Part shown: positions 41,336 to 50,761 of the stretch, piece by piece
Numbering within the stretch: the stretch's first letter is position 1
Layout: each line of letters begins with the position of its first letter
Assembly: GCA_030533315.1 (NCBI GenBank)
Contig: JAUNJL010000005.1
Coordinates: 8,570 to 72,569 of the forward strand
DNA from: Eubacteriales bacterium
GTDB taxonomy: Bacteria; Bacillota_A; Clostridia; Lachnospirales; Lachnospiraceae
Direction of reading: 5' to 3'
Length of the DNA stretch: 64,000 nucleotides
Made by a program: the position numbers and the translations under genes
The notes under the pieces: generated by a model
What the model saw: the letters and a program-made list of their open reading frames with translations, nothing else
Told to the model about the DNA's origin: nothing
Database searches by the model: none

Positions 41336-41442
41336 AGGCGGTGCTTTTTGACGGAAAATAGGGTATAATGGGGACAGGAAGAGCCCCGGTGCAGGATGGG
41401 AGGGCTGCGGCTTTTCTGCGGCCTCATGATCTTGCGGCTTTC

Positions 41443-41480
41443 AGGGGCATGGACCTTTCCATGCCCCTTCATTCATTTTT
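41443..41480 (+). terminator. Terminator after the ABC operon or in the sensor-operon leader
   Basis: A perfect 11-bp stem (41443-41453 with 41458-41468, four-base loop) is followed by TCATTCATTTTT. A TATAAT at 41364-41369 upstream lacks a proper -35, so the following operon could start there with activator help and be attenuated here. Confidence 0.6.
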
Positions 41481-41504
41481 CGGAAAAGGATTCACAAAGA
41501 GCTT

Positions 41505-42464
41505 ATGAAAAAGAAATTATCGCAGGCCGCCTTTACCGCCATGGGGATCGCGGGGGCGGCCGCCGCCATCTGCATCCCCATCCGGGCCATACGGAAGCAG
41601 GCGGAAAAGGCCCCGAGGAAGTTCGGGGCTACCTACATGACCATGAACAACCCCTATTTTGAGGTTTTGGACGAGAGCATCCGGGAGAGCGTGGAGGCCA
41701 ACGGGGACATCCTCATCACCCGGGATCCCGCCCAGAGCCAGGAGAGGCAAAACCAGCAGATCAGGGACATGATCGACGAGGGGGTGACTGCCATCTTCCT
41801 GAATCCGGTGGACTGGAAGGCGGTCTCGGAGGGGCTGAGGCTTTGCCGGGAGGCGGGGATCCCCGTTTTCAACGTGGACTCCAACGTGTACGATCAGGAA
41901 TACGTGGTCTCCGTGATCCAGTCGGACAATTATAAGGCGGGGGTGCAGTGCGCCCAGGACATGATGGAGAAGAAGGAGGAGGCCAGGATCCTGGTGATGA
42001 CTCACGAGAACATCCAGTCCACCAACCTGCGCATACAGGGCTTTTTGGACACCATAGAGGGGCATCCGCAGTACCAGGTGGTGGGCGAGGCGAAAAGCAC
42101 CTCGGAGTTTGAGACTTCCATGGAGGCCATGGACCTGATTCTGAGGGAGAGCCTGGAATTTGACGTGGTGATCGGGGGGAACGATCCCACGGCTTTGGGG
42201 GCGCTGGCCGCCCTGCAGTCCTCCCATGTGGAGGATAACATCCTGATCTACGGCATCGACGGCTCTCCCGACGCCAAGGCCATGATCCGAAAGGGGCTTC
42301 TGGAGGGGACCAGCTCCCAGCTTCCGGTGGAGATGGGAAAGATCGCCGTGGATACCGCCTATGCCCACCTGAAGGGGGAGACGGTAAAGAGCAGCATCCT
42401 GGTGGACGTGGTGATGGTCACGGAGGAGAATCTGGACAGTGTTGGCGTAGACGGGTGGCTTTGA
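41505..42464 (+). CDS. Membrane-anchored sugar-binding sensor protein
   Basis: A 319-residue Peripla_BP_4 protein whose N-terminal hydrophobic stretch (about 8-28) lacks a lipobox or clear cleavage site, so it probably stays anchored. It closely resembles the importer's binding protein at 37600, e.g. NPYF...ESVEANGD, AIFLNPVD, NVDSNV and GGNDPTALGAL. The stop overlaps the kinase start by one base (TGATG), so it should be made with the kinase. By analogy with XylFII-LytS in Clostridium, it likely reports sugar binding to the kinase instead of feeding a transporter. Confidence 0.85.
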   Translation: MKKKLSQAAFTAMGIAGAAAAICIPIRAIRKQAEKAPRKFGATYMTMNNPYFEVLDESIRESVEANGDILITRDPAQSQERQNQQIRDMIDEGVTAIFLNPVDWKAVSEGLRLCREAGIPVFNVDSNVYDQEYVVSVIQSDNYKAGVQCAQDMMEKKEEARILVMTHENIQSTNLRIQGFLDTIEGHPQYQVVGEAKSTSEFETSMEAMDLILRESLEFDVVIGGNDPTALGALAALQSSHVEDNILIYGIDGSPDAKAMIRKGLLEGTSSQLPVEMGKIAVDTAYAHLKGETVKSSILVDVVMVTEENLDSVGVDGWL

Positions 42465-43792
42465 TGAAACGATTACCAAAAATGATTCGGACGATGACAT
42501 ATCTGTTTTTGGGGCTGACGGTGTTTTCCGTGCTGGCGGTGACCTTTTTTATCCAGTACACCACCGGTATTATCTGCGAAAGCTGCCAGGCCAGGGATTT
42601 TCTGAAGCAGGTGGATGCGATCCCATGGGATACGAAATTTCTTTCCCTGCGCATACTGTTTTGCCTGGCCATCCTTCTGGTCTCCTTCTTCATCCGCAGC
42701 TACTGTACGGGAGACAGCACGAAGGCCTTTTATGCCCTGATCCTTCTGGAGTTTGGGGTGTCCATGGCGGTGGTGGCCCTTCTCCATTTCAACTACAACG
42801 GGATCATCCTGTGGAGCTTTGCCAACATCATCAGCCATAAGAAAAAGGGAGCGGGCCTGTACCTGTTTTCCGTCCTGGGAAGCTTCAGCTACGGGCTTAC
42901 GGATTACGGGATCCTGGCGGTCAGCAGAAGGCTGTTCAGCGTCCAGGATTACATCGAGGTGTACGACGCCTGGGCCCAGCCCTATCTTCTGGCCTCCTAC
43001 AAGATCCTGATGGGAGTGAATATTTTGGTCTTTATTTTGTACTGCGTCCTCACCATCCAGGACGAGAGGGGGACTATCGAGGAGGCCAACGAGCTGTACC
43101 GGCAGCTGTCCAGGGCAAACGAGGACCTGCGGGACGCCAACCGGGAGCTGGAAAAGTACGCCGTCATGAAGGAAAAAATGGGGGAGACCAAGGAGCGGAA
43201 CCGCCTGGCCAGGGAGATTCACGACACCCTGGGGCACACTCTGACGGGGATCGCCACGGGGCTGGAGGCCTGTAAGACCATCATTGAGATCCGGCCGGAG
43301 GCGGCCAGGCAGCAGCTGGAGCTTTTGGAGAACGTGACCAGGGAGGGGCTGACGGAGGTGCGAAGGTCCGTGAACCAGCTGAGGCCGGACGCCCTTGCCC
43401 GGTTCAGCCTGGAGAATGCCATCCGCAGGCTGGTGGACAATACCAACTCCGTGTCAGATGCGGAGGTGGAGTTTATCTGCATGGCTCCCATACTGAAATT
43501 TGACGAGGATGAGGAAAACGCCATTTACCGGGTGGTCCAGGAGGGCATCACCAACGCCATCCGCCATGGCCATGCGAAGCATATCCGCATCACCCTGCGG
43601 AAGGAGGATGGGAATATCCATCTGAACATCCGGGACGACGGGCAGGGGTGCCAGGAGATCAAGCCTGGCTTTGGGACGCAGCATATCACCGAGCGTATCC
43701 GTATGCTGAATGGCAACGTGCATTTTGATGGCAGCGATGGCTTTACCATAGACGCCATCATACCGATCCGATGGGGGGAAACATATGATTAA
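42464..43792 (+). CDS. Sensor histidine kinase (HisKA_3, NarL/DegS type)
   Basis: A 442-residue kinase with about six N-terminal hydrophobic segments (up to residue ~200) and almost no extracytoplasmic domain, so it probably relies on the anchored binding protein for ligand sensing. A coiled-coil (EEANELYRQLSRANEDLRDA) leads to the dimerisation domain with the phospho-acceptor in LAREIHDTLGHTLTG, and a C-terminal ATPase domain with the N-box VQEGITNAIRHGHAK and IRDDGQGC. It phosphorylates the response regulator whose gene overlaps its 3' end by eight bases. Confidence 0.9.
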   Translation: MKRLPKMIRTMTYLFLGLTVFSVLAVTFFIQYTTGIICESCQARDFLKQVDAIPWDTKFLSLRILFCLAILLVSFFIRSYCTGDSTKAFYALILLEFGVSMAVVALLHFNYNGIILWSFANIISHKKKGAGLYLFSVLGSFSYGLTDYGILAVSRRLFSVQDYIEVYDAWAQPYLLASYKILMGVNILVFILYCVLTIQDERGTIEEANELYRQLSRANEDLRDANRELEKYAVMKEKMGETKERNRLAREIHDTLGHTLTGIATGLEACKTIIEIRPEAARQQLELLENVTREGLTEVRRSVNQLRPDALARFSLENAIRRLVDNTNSVSDAEVEFICMAPILKFDEDEENAIYRVVQEGITNAIRHGHAKHIRITLRKEDGNIHLNIRDDGQGCQEIKPGFGTQHITERIRMLNGNVHFDGSDGFTIDAIIPIRWGETYD

Positions 43793-44453
43793 AGTATTGA
43801 TTGCGGATGACCAGGAGCTCATCCGACAGAGTTTGAAGATCGTGCTGGACAGCCGGCCGGGCATCCAGGTGCTGGATACGGCGGCTGACGGCCAGGAGGT
43901 GATCGGCTGTGTGAGGAGGGAGAAGCCGGACGTGATCCTCATGGACATTCGGATGCCGAAGATGGACGGGGTTCAGTGCACCCAGATCATCAAGGAGAAC
44001 TACCCGCAGATCAAGATCATCATCCTTACCACCTTCGACGATGATGAGTACGTGTACAACGCCCTGAAATTCGGCGCCAGCGGCTATCTTCTGAAGGGGA
44101 TTTCCATGGATGAGCTGGTGAATGCCATTGAGATCGTCCACAGCGGGCGGGCCATGATCAATCCAGACATCGCCTCGAAGGTTTTATCCCTTTTTTCCCA
44201 GATGGCCAGGTTTGATTATTCCATTCCCATCCAGGAAAAGCAGATCCAGGAGCTGACGAAAACGGAGTGGAAGATCATCCACCAGGTGAAGTGCGGGGCC
44301 TCCAACAAGGAGATCTCGGACGCCCTGTCCCTCTCCGAGGGGACGGTCCGCAATTACATCAGCACCATCCTGAACAAGCTGGAGCTTCGAGACCGGACGC
44401 AGCTGGCCATCTGGGCCGTGCAGACGGGTGCCGTGGGCAGAAGGATGGATTGA
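43785..44453 (+). CDS. LuxR/NarL-family response regulator
   Basis: A 222-residue regulator. The receiver domain has acidic residues at IADDQ, the phospho-acceptor in ILMDIRMPKMDG (Asp near 54) and the lysine in LLKG. The C-terminal HTH is KEISDALSLSEGTVRNYIS. It pairs with the histidine kinase, and the obvious targets are the sugar importer operon upstream and its own operon. A GGGG-rich site precedes the ATG inside the kinase gene. Confidence 0.92.
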   Translation: MIKVLIADDQELIRQSLKIVLDSRPGIQVLDTAADGQEVIGCVRREKPDVILMDIRMPKMDGVQCTQIIKENYPQIKIIILTTFDDDEYVYNALKFGASGYLLKGISMDELVNAIEIVHSGRAMINPDIASKVLSLFSQMARFDYSIPIQEKQIQELTKTEWKIIHQVKCGASNKEISDALSLSEGTVRNYISTILNKLELRDRTQLAIWAVQTGAVGRRMD

Positions 44454-44454
44454 T

Positions 44455-45765
44455 ATGGAGAAAAAAAGGATGGCGGCAGCGGCTTTTGCGGGATTGCTGG
44501 GGCTGATGGGCCTGGCCCTTTTTGCCGCGGAACACAAAAGGCCAAGGATCCTGGAGATCGGCATTCTGGGCAACAGCTACTGGGACGTGGCCTGTGCGGA
44601 TCCCTACCGGATCATCGACCACGCCATTGAAAAATTTGAAAAATCCCACCCGGATACCCGGGTGCATTACTACAGCGGCATTTCCAAGAAGGACTACTCC
44701 GAGTGGCTCTCCGAGAGGATCCTGAAGGGGGAGACGCCGGACGTCTTCATGGTGCTGTCCCAGGATTTCCGGGGGCTGGTGTCCCTGGGGGTTCTTGAGA
44801 ACCTGGATGGGAGGATGGGGGAGGATCCCGGCTTTTCCAGAAAGGACTTTTATGATACGGCCCTTGAGGCGGGGCTGGTGAACGGCAGCCAGTATGCCCT
44901 TCCCTATGAGACGGTCCCCATGCTCATGTTCGTGAACCGGAGCCTTCTGGAAAAGGAAGGGATCCGGCTTCCCTCCTCGGATTGGACCTGGGAGGAGATG
45001 TATCAGATCTGTGAGAGGGTCACCTATGACGGGGACGGGGACGGCCGGAAGGATCAGTTCGGCACCTACAATTACAGCTGGCTGGAGGCGCTGTACTCAA
45101 ACGGAGGCCGGGTCTTTGACCATGAAGGGAAGAAGTGCTACCTGGACGGGGAGAGGACCCTGGAGGCAGTTCGCTTTCTGGACCGGCTGGGGAGCCTGTA
45201 TCAGCGGGAGCGGGTGACTCAGGAAACCTTCGATCAGGGAAACGTGGCCTTCATGCCCATGTCCTTTGCCCAGTACCGCACCTACAAGACCTATCCCTAC
45301 AGGATCAAGAAATACAGCAATTTCCAGTGGGAGTGCACCACCCTCCCTGCCGGTCCTCAGGGCGGGAACATTTCCAGGGTGGACAGCCTTCTTCTGGGGA
45401 TCAGCAGCAAAAGCCGCCAGAAGGACCTGGCCTGGGAGTTTCTGAAGCTGATGACCGGCGACCGGGAGATCCAGATGGAGCTCTTTTTGTATTCCCAGGG
45501 AGCCTCCGTCCTAAAAAGCGTCACCAACTCCCTGGAGGCGGAGGAGATTCTGAAAAAGGACACCGATGAGAAGGACAAGATCATCAGCCACACCCTTTTG
45601 AACCAGGTAATCGAAAACGGCTGCGTGATTCAGGAATTTTCCAAATACAGCGAGGCCATGGCCCTCTCGGACGGCGAGGTGGAAAAGATCTTCAGCACCG
45701 GCAGCACCATGGAGGAATCTCTGAAAATATCAAAACGGATGGTGGAGGCGGTTTTACAAAAATAA
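44455..45765 (+). CDS. Extracytoplasmic family 1 substrate-binding protein linked to the two-component system
   Basis: A 436-residue MalE/UgpB-type protein. The N-terminal hydrophobic stretch (about 6-22, AAAAFAGLLGLMGLALFAA) has no cysteine, so it is either an anchor or a signal peptide. Typical features are FEKSHPDTRVHYYSG, GETPDVFMV, ALPYETVPMLMFVNR and the C-terminal helical lobe. No family 1 permease genes are nearby, so it may be a second ligand receptor for the kinase or may share a distant importer. It starts one base after the regulator stop and ends at a strong terminator. Confidence 0.82.
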   Translation: MEKKRMAAAAFAGLLGLMGLALFAAEHKRPRILEIGILGNSYWDVACADPYRIIDHAIEKFEKSHPDTRVHYYSGISKKDYSEWLSERILKGETPDVFMVLSQDFRGLVSLGVLENLDGRMGEDPGFSRKDFYDTALEAGLVNGSQYALPYETVPMLMFVNRSLLEKEGIRLPSSDWTWEEMYQICERVTYDGDGDGRKDQFGTYNYSWLEALYSNGGRVFDHEGKKCYLDGERTLEAVRFLDRLGSLYQRERVTQETFDQGNVAFMPMSFAQYRTYKTYPYRIKKYSNFQWECTTLPAGPQGGNISRVDSLLLGISSKSRQKDLAWEFLKLMTGDREIQMELFLYSQGASVLKSVTNSLEAEEILKKDTDEKDKIISHTLLNQVIENGCVIQEFSKYSEAMALSDGEVEKIFSTGSTMEESLKISKRMVEAVLQK

Positions 45766-45808
45766 AAGCTGCCGTTTGCGGGATGAACCGTAAACGGCAG
45801 CTTTTTTT
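45764..45808 (+). terminator. Rho-independent terminator
   Basis: A perfect 14-bp stem (45764-45777 with 45792-45805) overlaps the stop codon of the binding-protein gene and ends in a seven-T run. Confidence 0.92.
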
Positions 45809-45871
45809 GGAGCCCTGGGATGTGGAGGGGCGATGATTCTTTATAGGCGAAGGACCGGGGGGCCTTCGGGG

Positions 45872-47128
45872 CTAAATGCTTTTGCCATGGGTTTCCTTCA
45901 AAAGGCAGGCGGCTGCGATCCCTATGCCTGTGACCGCCATGGCGCCTATGAGGATGTTCCGGTAGGCCGTCAGCTCCCCTGCCGGGATGCTGGCGCTGTA
46001 GATCTGTCCCGCCACCGTGGGTACCAGGATGCTGCCCAGGTAGCCTCCCATGTTGGCGATGGAGGTGGAGATCCCCACGTAATCTGGATGGTTGCACTCC
46101 TTCACCGCCGACCAGCACACGGCGTAGGCGGTGCTGAAAAAGCCCAGGGCAAAGATCAGGGGGTACATCAGAGCCAGGCTGCCCTTTCCGATCAGGAAAA
46201 ACAGCAGAACCCAGCTGATGAAAAACAGGATCCCGCAAAACAGCTGTGGGCGCTTCCGCTGGGAAAGGCGGTCCGCCAGAATGTCCACCGCCACGCTTCC
46301 CACGGCGCAGCCCAGGACCGCAAAGGTGATCACCGAGGAGGCGGCCACACTGCTGCATCCGTAGAAGGCCTGGAGCATACTGGAGCCGTAAAGGCCGCTG
46401 ACCAGAAGATAGGCCCCGTAAAAGCACCCGTAGGAGATGAAGGGCGGCCAGGTCCACTTGTTTTTCAGGACGCTTCCCACGGCCTGGATCAAGGAGAAGG
46501 AGGCCGCCGTCTTTTCTCTGGCCACGGGAGCAAAGCCCAACTGCTGGGGGCTGTCCCGGACGACGAGAAGGACCAGGATGGCCACGGCGAAGATCACTGC
46601 GCCCAGGCCCCGGTAGATGGTCTGCCAGGACAGAAGGCTTCCCAGGGCTGCCATGGGCGCCTGGGCCGCCATGGCGCCCATCATTCCCACGAAGCAGGTG
46701 ACGCCGGACATGGTGCAGAACACCTTCTCCGAAAACCAGCTGGCGCTGATCTTTAGGATGGACAGAAAGCTGACGGAGCAGCCCAGTCCCACGATGGCCC
46801 GACCCAGCAAAAGGACGGGAAAGCTTCCCCCTGCGGACAGGATCAGCGTACCCAGGGCCGCCGTTAGGGCTCCGGCCACGGACACCCTTTTTGCCCCAAA
46901 ATAATCCAGCAGGATGCCCGCCGGGATCTGCATCACCATGTAGGTGTAGGAAAACATGTTGGTCAGCAGCACGAACTGATTTTCAGACAGGTGAAACTGG
47001 CTGATCAGCTCCTGGCGGATCACTCCCATGGCCACGGCGTGAAAGGTGTTGAACATGTAGGTGAGGATCATGATGCCCCACATGACCCAGGCCATGACCG
47101 CCCGCTTTTTTTCATTTTTCATTGTCAT
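45872..47128 (-). CDS. MFS transporter
   Basis: A 418-residue major facilitator superfamily carrier with about twelve helices. Typical MFS features are DYFGAKRVSVAGAL after the second helix and the repeated charged loop LADRLSQRKRP. It is similar in outline to OxlT/NarK-like organic acid carriers. It follows the NhaC gene on the minus strand, after a hairpin, and could carry the amino acid, oxo acid or branched-chain acid handled by this locus; the substrate is not evident. Confidence 0.85.
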   Translation of the reverse strand: MTMKNEKKRAVMAWVMWGIMILTYMFNTFHAVAMGVIRQELISQFHLSENQFVLLTNMFSYTYMVMQIPAGILLDYFGAKRVSVAGALTAALGTLILSAGGSFPVLLLGRAIVGLGCSVSFLSILKISASWFSEKVFCTMSGVTCFVGMMGAMAAQAPMAALGSLLSWQTIYRGLGAVIFAVAILVLLVVRDSPQQLGFAPVAREKTAASFSLIQAVGSVLKNKWTWPPFISYGCFYGAYLLVSGLYGSSMLQAFYGCSSVAASSVITFAVLGCAVGSVAVDILADRLSQRKRPQLFCGILFFISWVLLFFLIGKGSLALMYPLIFALGFFSTAYAVCWSAVKECNHPDYVGISTSIANMGGYLGSILVPTVAGQIYSASIPAGELTAYRNILIGAMAVTGIGIAAACLLKETHGKSI

Positions 47129-47140
47129 AGTCCTAAAAGC

Positions 47141-47172
47141 CCAGGGCCGTCATAGATTCATGACGGCCCTGG
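47141..47172 (-). terminator. Hairpin terminator after the NhaC gene
   Basis: A perfect 13-bp stem (47141-47153 with 47160-47172) is followed on the minus strand by GCTTTTAGG. It lies between NhaC and the MFS gene and is likely a partial terminator, as the T-run is short. Confidence 0.7.
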
Positions 47173-47182
47173 TATTCCTTTC

Positions 47183-48601
47183 TTATGCAGTCTTTTCTTT
47201 TGATTCCTTGTCTCCGTCCTCCGTCAGCAGGCTGAAGCCTGTCAGTGGCAGGAGGGCGCCCAGGATCGGCGTCAGCCAGTTCAAAATGGCATAGGGGGCG
47301 TACACGAAGGGATGGACACCCAGTGCCGCATACATATAAGCCCCACAGGTGGTCCAGGGGAAGAAGGAGGAGGTTACGGTGGCGCTTTCCTCCACGCATC
47401 TGGAAAGCATCTGCCGCTTCAGTCCCGCCTTGGGGTAAGCGTCCTTGTAAAGCTCGGCCGTCACCACGATGCTCATGTACTGCTCGCCCAGGCAGCCGCA
47501 GCCCAGGATACCGGTGATGATGGTGCACATGGGAAGGAATCTCCGGCTGGGGAGCCTTTCGATCAGCTTCCCGATGAGCACCTGCAGAATGCCGGATTTG
47601 GTGATGAGGCCGCCCAGCACCAGGGCAAAGACGCCCAGGGAGAAGGTCCACATCATCTCCTGGATACCGCCCCGGTTCACCAGCTCGTCAACGGCTGCAA
47701 CGCCTGTCTCGTAGGAGTTGCCATAGTTGATGACCTCAAAGAACTGAGAGAGGCTGGTGCCCTGCAGAATGGCGGAAATAGGATAGGCCACGATGACGCT
47801 GATGGCAAGTCCGGGGATGGCCGGGAATTTTGCAATACTCAGCACAAGGAGCAGGACGATGGGAAGGAGCACGATGGGGTTGATCTTAAAATTGTCCATG
47901 ATGGCATTCTGGATCTCCGTGATGTCCGCCGTGTTCAAAGCGTTGTCGGCGTACCGCAGTCCCAGGAAGAAATACACCACCAGGGTGACCACGAAGGCCG
48001 GAGCGGCAGTCCACATCATGGCCCGAACATGGCTCAGCACGTCCGTTCCCGCAATGGCAGGAGCCAGGTTGGTGGTATCGGACATGGGGGACATCTTATC
48101 CCCGAAGAAGGCGCCGGACACGATGCAGCCGGCGATCAGGGGAGCCGGGATGCCCATGGTGACGCCGATGCCAAGGAGCACCACGCCCACGGTGCCTGCC
48201 GTGGTCCAGGAGCTGCCAATACAGATGGCCACCAGGCTGCAGATGATAAGGGTCGCCGGCAGGAACCAGCCGGGGGACAGGATCATCAGTCCATAGTGGA
48301 TCAGCCCAGGCAGCGTGCCGCAGTTCACCCATGCCCCCACGGCGGCGCCGATGAGGAAAAAGAAGAACAGGGCGGCAAGTGCCTTGGTGACTCCTGCGAT
48401 CATGGCTTCCTGGATCTCGCTCCAGGAGTAGCCCAGGATAAGACAGGCGATGCTCATTACGACGATGCAGCAAAGCAGGAGCACGTGCTCATCCAGCTTA
48501 AAGGCCAGGATCCCGGCCATCAGGATGCCGACGATGAGCAGAAGGTTGACGACAGCAAAGCCGAAGCTTGGGGTTTTCCCTTTTGTACCTTTTTCTTCCA
48601 T
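47183..48601 (-). CDS. nhaC: Na+/H+ antiporter, NhaC family
   Basis: A 472-residue polytopic membrane protein with about eleven to twelve helices and NhaC-family segments such as GSSWTTAGTVGVVLLGIG and GAFFGDKMSPMSDTTNLAP. It exchanges sodium for protons or, in some relatives, a metabolite pair such as malate/lactate. ATG 48601 has AGGAGG nine bases upstream. Within an operon for amino-acid fermentation it may balance acid production or drive uptake; this is inference. Confidence 0.87.
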   Translation of the reverse strand: MEEKGTKGKTPSFGFAVVNLLLIVGILMAGILAFKLDEHVLLLCCIVVMSIACLILGYSWSEIQEAMIAGVTKALAALFFFFLIGAAVGAWVNCGTLPGLIHYGLMILSPGWFLPATLIICSLVAICIGSSWTTAGTVGVVLLGIGVTMGIPAPLIAGCIVSGAFFGDKMSPMSDTTNLAPAIAGTDVLSHVRAMMWTAAPAFVVTLVVYFFLGLRYADNALNTADITEIQNAIMDNFKINPIVLLPIVLLLVLSIAKFPAIPGLAISVIVAYPISAILQGTSLSQFFEVINYGNSYETGVAAVDELVNRGGIQEMMWTFSLGVFALVLGGLITKSGILQVLIGKLIERLPSRRFLPMCTIITGILGCGCLGEQYMSIVVTAELYKDAYPKAGLKRQMLSRCVEESATVTSSFFPWTTCGAYMYAALGVHPFVYAPYAILNWLTPILGALLPLTGFSLLTEDGDKESKEKTA

Positions 48602-48634
48602 AACAAATAACCTCCTCTTGTCTGTCACCAGCCA

Positions 48635-49816
48635 TTACATGTGCTTTTTGAAAACGTCTCCCAGGATCCGGATGCCTTCTCGGATCTGCTCTTCGGACAC
48701 GGTCGTGTAGTTCATGCGGATGGTGTTTTTGGGACCCTCGTTTGCGTAGAAGGAATCTCCCGGGATGTAAGCGACTCCCGCCTCGATGGCCTCATCCAGG
48801 ATCTCGTTGGCATCCAGCTCCTCTGGCAGCTCAAGCCACAGGAACATACCGCCCTCCGGCTCCGTGTACTTGACGGAGGCGGGGAAATATTTCCGGATCA
48901 TCTCCAGCATCAGGTCGGAACGCCTTTTGTAGGTGTCCTGGATCTTCTTGATGTGAGCGTCGATGTCGAAGTTGTTCAGATAGGAAACCACCTGCATCTG
49001 GGTAAACTCGGGGCTCTGGAGATCCATGGTCTCCTTCATGCACTCTGCCATGGCGGCTACCTGGGGAGAGGCGCAGATCCATGCCACTCGGATGCCCGGA
49101 CAGAGGATCTTGGAGAAGGAGCCCAGGTATACCACCTGTCCCTTTTTGTCCAGGGCCTTCAGGCTGGGGACGAACTCACCCTTGAAGCGGATCTCACCGT
49201 AGGGATTGTCCTCCAATACCATGACGTCGTATTTGGACACGACCTCCATAAATTGCTTTCTGCGCTCCAGGGACCAGGCTTTGCCCGTGGGATTCTGGAA
49301 GTTGGGGATCACGTAGATCATCTTTACCCGGGGATTCTCTGCGAGAACCTTCTCCAGGTCCTGGATGACCATTCCCTCGTCGTCCGTGTCCACGCCCATG
49401 AAGATGGGAGCATAGGGGCGGCAGGCATTGATGGCGCCCAGATAGCTGGGATTCTCAGCGATCACGATGTCTCCCTCGTCTACGAACATCATGGCGGCCA
49501 GGGCAAGACCCTGCTGAGAGCCGCTGGTGATGGTGATATTGTCTCTGGTGCACTCCACGCCCTCTTTTTCCTGCATCCTCTTTGCAAGAAGATCGATGAG
49601 GGGACCGTAGCCCTTGGTCAGGCCGTAGGAAAATGCCTTCATCCCGTCCTGGTCGATCATCTTGTCCGTGGCCGTCTTTAAGTCGGCCAGGGGATAGAGC
49701 TTAGGATCAGGAAGGCCTGCGGCAAAGGAGATCACCCCTGGCTTCTGGGCGATCTTTTTCTGGACAGCTCGGATACCGGATGCCTTCGTGCGGCTCATAC
49801 GTATAGAAAAACTCAT
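48635..49816 (-). CDS. PLP-dependent aminotransferase class I/II
   Basis: A 393-residue fold type I aminotransferase of the 2-aminoadipate/aromatic/branched-chain group. Seen are FAAGLPDP near the N-terminus, the cofactor-binding ITSGSQQGLAL, the NFQNPTGKAW motif and the PLP lysine in LGSFSKILCPGIRVAW. ATG 49816 follows AAGGAGG. In this operon it should convert an amino acid, most likely valine, leucine, isoleucine or an aromatic one, to the 2-oxo acid used by the ferredoxin oxidoreductase encoded across the divergent promoter. Confidence 0.9.
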   Translation of the reverse strand: MSFSIRMSRTKASGIRAVQKKIAQKPGVISFAAGLPDPKLYPLADLKTATDKMIDQDGMKAFSYGLTKGYGPLIDLLAKRMQEKEGVECTRDNITITSGSQQGLALAAMMFVDEGDIVIAENPSYLGAINACRPYAPIFMGVDTDDEGMVIQDLEKVLAENPRVKMIYVIPNFQNPTGKAWSLERRKQFMEVVSKYDVMVLEDNPYGEIRFKGEFVPSLKALDKKGQVVYLGSFSKILCPGIRVAWICASPQVAAMAECMKETMDLQSPEFTQMQVVSYLNNFDIDAHIKKIQDTYKRRSDLMLEMIRKYFPASVKYTEPEGGMFLWLELPEELDANEILDEAIEAGVAYIPGDSFYANEGPKNTIRMNYTTVSEEQIREGIRILGDVFKKHM

Positions 49817-49835
49817 AATCAAAAAAACCTCCTTC

Positions 49836-50741
49836 TCAATTTTCAGTCTTGTCGGCGGCCAGACATGCCAGCGCAATGGAATTGATCTTGATCTCAGGGG
49901 TGTCTGAACGGGAACCCAGGATCACGGGAGCGGACGCTCCAAGCACGATTCCGGCCCATTTTGCCCGGTCAAAGTACAGCCAGGACTTGCCCATCACGTT
50001 TCCTGTCTCGATATTGGGGAACACCAGGAAGTCCGGGTCTCCCGAAATCTGGCTCTCAAAGCCCTTGTGCTCTGCGGCGTGCTTGTCAAAGGCCACGTCA
50101 AAGCTCAGGGGTCCCTCTGCGATACAGGGCGGGATCTCCCCATTTTTTACCATTTCCACAAGGCGGACCGCATCATAGGAGGCAGATACCTTGTCATTGG
50201 GAACCTCGTTGGCCGCCAGAAGGGCCGTCTTCGGGTTTTCAAGACCCAGATTCTTCATGGCCAGCAGGGCGTTGGTCATAATGTCCTTTTTCTGCATCAG
50301 GTCGGGGGCCACGTTGATGCCGCTGTCCGAGCAGTAGATGAGCTTATGGTAGCCCGGGTGCTCGTAGACGGCCAAAAGGCTCAGAAGTCTTCCTGTGCGA
50401 AGCCCCCACTCTTTGTTAAGGATGCCTCTCAGATAGGGAGTCGTGTTGACGATTCCCTTCATCAGCACCTCGGCTTCCCCGTCCCGTACCAGGCGGACCG
50501 CTTTTTCCACGGCGGCCGTCTCATCCGGGGCATGGACCAGGCGATATCCTGTCAGGCCCACCTCTGCGGCGATGGCGTCGATCTTCTCACCGTCGCCCAC
50601 CAGAATGGGGTGGAGCAGCCCGATCTCGGCGGCGTCCCGGATGGTCTCTAGCACCACCTTGTCCTCCGCCACGGCCACGCTGACGGTCCTGGTCCTTTCG
50701 GTCTTTGCTTTTTCCAGTAATTCCTGAAAATTATGTATCAT
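49836..50741 (-). CDS. ptb: Phosphate butyryltransferase-like enzyme
   Basis: A 301-residue phosphate acyltransferase that converts butyryl-CoA or a branched-chain acyl-CoA plus phosphate to acyl phosphate. Family segments include VLMKGIVNTTPYLRGILNKE, VCSD-like YCSDSGINVAPD and GKSWLYFDRAKWAGIVLGA. The start at 50741 has GGAGAAGG upstream. It lies 20 bases after butyrate kinase, the partner that makes ATP from the acyl phosphate. Given the adjacent 2-oxoacid oxidoreductase, the natural substrate may be isobutyryl- or isovaleryl-CoA. Confidence 0.93.
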   Translation of the reverse strand: MIHNFQELLEKAKTERTRTVSVAVAEDKVVLETIRDAAEIGLLHPILVGDGEKIDAIAAEVGLTGYRLVHAPDETAAVEKAVRLVRDGEAEVLMKGIVNTTPYLRGILNKEWGLRTGRLLSLLAVYEHPGYHKLIYCSDSGINVAPDLMQKKDIMTNALLAMKNLGLENPKTALLAANEVPNDKVSASYDAVRLVEMVKNGEIPPCIAEGPLSFDVAFDKHAAEHKGFESQISGDPDFLVFPNIETGNVMGKSWLYFDRAKWAGIVLGASAPVILGSRSDTPEIKINSIALACLAADKTEN

Positions 50742-50761
50742 ATGTAACACCTTCTCCAAAC

